64,000 bases of DNA, from assembly GCF_021130785.1 (NCBI RefSeq), contig NC_060214.1, forward strand, positions 42,391,001 to 42,455,000. Reading direction: 5' to 3'. The stretch is from Homalodisca vitripennis (taxonomy: Eukaryota > Arthropoda > Insecta > Hemiptera > Cicadellidae). Under the pieces are notes generated by a model. That model saw only the letters and a list, made by a program, of their open reading frames with translations, ran no database searches and was not told the origin of the DNA. Below are positions 61,825 through 64,000 of the stretch, piece after piece. The translations under genes were made by a program, and so were the position numbers. Position 1 is the first letter of the stretch; every line of letters starts with the position of its first letter.

Positions 61825-62000
61825 GCATGAGCAGTACAGAAATTGATGTGTATTGATGTGTCGACAGTAACTAACCTGTTGGTACACAACAGAGGTGCGA
61901 TGTAGTCGAGAAGTTGATAGCGTAGTAGTTGAATGTTGTAGCGTACGGTATTTGATCTGCTTTAATGTCACCGAATGTTTTTGGAAAATAAAAAGGGGAA
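61825..62000 (+). repeat. Dispersed repeat, copy 2
   Basis: Partner of 51,895-52,065, with extra bases in the middle. Confidence 0.5.
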
Positions 62001-64000
62001 AATCACATTGTTAAGTATGAGTAATTATTTTAATTCAAATTCATTACTTAATATTTCGACATCACCTAATGAATTTAACTAAATTACATAAAAAAAAACA
62101 ATATTTATAAAATTTTTATTATTTGCAAAGTATGATTCCAAAGAAAACCAAATACCTTACATACATAAGAACCGAATATTACTATGTATTAACTACTTTT
62201 ATCAAAAATTAATTATAGTATGATTTATTTTATCCTTAAGCAACAGGAAATATAAACGTACTCAAACTCTGAGATTTTTTTTTATTGACAAGGATACTTT
62301 CGAAATATACAACACCAATTCATAACCTAAATAACTTTTATAAAGAATAGAATTTGGTACAGCGAATTGCATCGGGAGAAAATGCAAATGCCAGAATAAT
62401 TCACAAAAAGAATTAATAAGTGTCCTTGTTATTTGAATGGCTACACTAATGGCATTACCGTGACCCTTATATATTAACAGTAGTTGAATCTCTGCTACAA
62501 ACCTAAGTATACGTAAGTGTCCCTTGAAGCTAGTGGAGTGATAAGATTTCAATTTATTCTATAAAGTAAATTATATCTTTCCGTTTGAGACATAAATCAG
62601 ATATTGGACTAAAATTGTAGATTTCTGAATCAATTGTTTTTTAAGATACTCCAAACTAAAACGATGTAGTAGGTGTTCATAGTTGAGTTACAGATAAGAT
62701 AGTTTTATAGGTCAATTAAATAAAAATTTTCAATTTAAGCTTTCCATCGGGGAATATTTTAAACTGCCCTAATTATGATTAGGATACTAAAATCAGTTTA
62801 TTAAAGCATTATTTCTTCGTTTAGGGGTTAAAGGAAAGTTCCAAACGGAAGGGCCTTGATTCCCATTCTTTGGAGGACAAATACAAATCTTTCAATAGGT
62901 TTGAACGGTTTTCCTTGAAGAATGTATACATTATAAAAACAAACTGCTACTTGTATTAAAAATTCCACTAAAATATCATAAACATTGTAGTACCAACCTG
63001 TTTAATATATAAAATAAATTCACTACTGTACACATAAAGATACCCTGCCACAAATATGTAAAACATGATTAATTCCAACCACGTATTATTTCAATACCAA
63101 CGTAATATTCTGCAATGGCCGAGACGCAATATGAATCAGATGGGACAAACACATTAGTACGAGTCTTACAAAGTAAAGTTTGTCCCTTGTGTTTACCAGA
63201 ACGCAATTTTCTCTCCACGCTCCGAACATGAATAATACATAGAAACACAGAGAGTGTATGAGTCCGTGTCGAGGCCTGGAGCTTTGTATCCAAATCTACC
63301 TTTTTTAACTTAGTTACTATCGTTGTGTACTGTATGTCATGATTTAATATATTTAATTAATTTCTAAATAATTATATTAAAAATAGATTAAAAAATTTAC
63401 TAATATTTTTACAATTCCTATTAATTATCATATAATCGAAATAAGTACTCGTAGTAATGTTCATATTTCGACACACGGAGAGTGCACGTATCCATCTCCA
63501 GACAGGACTTTTATCTGGAAATCAATCGTTTAAGTTCTTAGACTAACATAAAAACTGTATTTAATAATTTATAACAGTGTATTAGTGCTTAGATTCCAGC
63601 ATTATTAATATTAATATTTTTGAGAGTTTATGTAATATATCATATAATATAAGTAAGTTAAAATTTTATTTTATTACTAAACGGAGAGTATTAATATCCA
63701 TTAGTAGAATATACATTTATAAAAAAAAAATTATTTAAAATTGAAAGCTAAGCAAGATAAAGTGGGTAGGCTTGGAATCAGTTAGACGGACCAGCGATCA
63801 GCGATAAGATAAATAATAAGCGACAAGAAACTCGGAATATAAGAAGATAGGTCTCGATTTTTTCGTTGAGGGATACGCAATGTATGGTAGGTCTTAGGAG
63901 TAAGGTAGGGTCTTAGTGGACATAAATTACGACTGAGTCCAGTGGTTGTGGACGACCAGTCTGCAATAGTTATATATAACCTAGTATTTAGATGTGAACA
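62001..64000. other. Unassigned AT-rich DNA to the window end
   Basis: No supportable gene. A 96-codon minus-strand frame (62,262-62,552) and a 74-codon minus-strand frame (63,069-63,293) are somewhat less AT-rich than the rest but match no family I recognise. Confidence 0.4.

Noticed and set aside
62262..62552. 96-codon minus-strand frame
   Set aside because: No match to a known family and no splice or promoter evidence; kept only as a note in the region entry.

Overview
The window is AT-rich eukaryotic (arthropod-type, most likely insect) intergenic DNA. This rests on the transposon families present: a Mutator-like transposase of the arthropod type, a Tc1/mariner DD41D element, a piggyBac-like non-autonomous element, a Ty3/Gypsy element with insect-type coding, a LINE fragment and a tRNA-derived SINE. 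It also rests on eroded multi-exon fragments resembling insect gustatory receptors. There are no prokaryotic operons, no CRISPR array, no rRNA and no credible free-standing tRNA gene. The species cannot be named from sequence alone.

Layout. (1) 1-13,130 is dominated by a large, old inverted duplication: arms about 3,060-6,130 and 9,165-13,120, spacer about 3 kb. Each arm carries matching broken fragments of one membrane-receptor-like gene, tails pointing to the centre. A LINE reverse-transcriptase fragment and a small central palindrome lie in the spacer. A 499-bp inverted-repeat element with an array of hairpin modules sits only in the right arm. (2) 14,418-27,168 (block A) and 28,877-41,798 (block B) are direct copies of one ~11-kb non-coding segment, about 90% similar by eye. 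They are separated by a 1.7-kb spacer holding a 5'-truncated Mutator-like transposase reading frame. Block A alone contains an 18-unit, 125-bp minisatellite with a six-unit higher-order repeat and a 318-bp tandem duplication. Block B alone contains a 2.1-kb mariner with ~466-bp terminal inverted repeats and one frameshift. Block A keeps the empty site, so the mariner landed after the duplication. (3) 41,800-64,000 is single-copy AT-rich DNA with a diverged 88-bp tandem repeat, one candidate terminal coding exon, a perfect 13-bp hairpin, a perfect (C15A)x6 tract, a SINE, a badly eroded Ty3/Gypsy element on the minus strand (53.5-57.2 kb, with a possible 5' LTR to 57.7 kb), and a 1.4-kb piggyBac-like non-autonomous element flanked by TTAA.

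No intact host gene is demonstrated. The best reading frames are the Mutator-like fragment and the frameshifted mariner transposase. The most unusual signals are the segmental duplication whose end coincides with the Mutator exon, a 240-bp stretch with no differences between otherwise diverged blocks, the higher-order minisatellite, the hairpin-array element and the C15A tract. I see no gene cluster suggesting a new defence or metabolic system.
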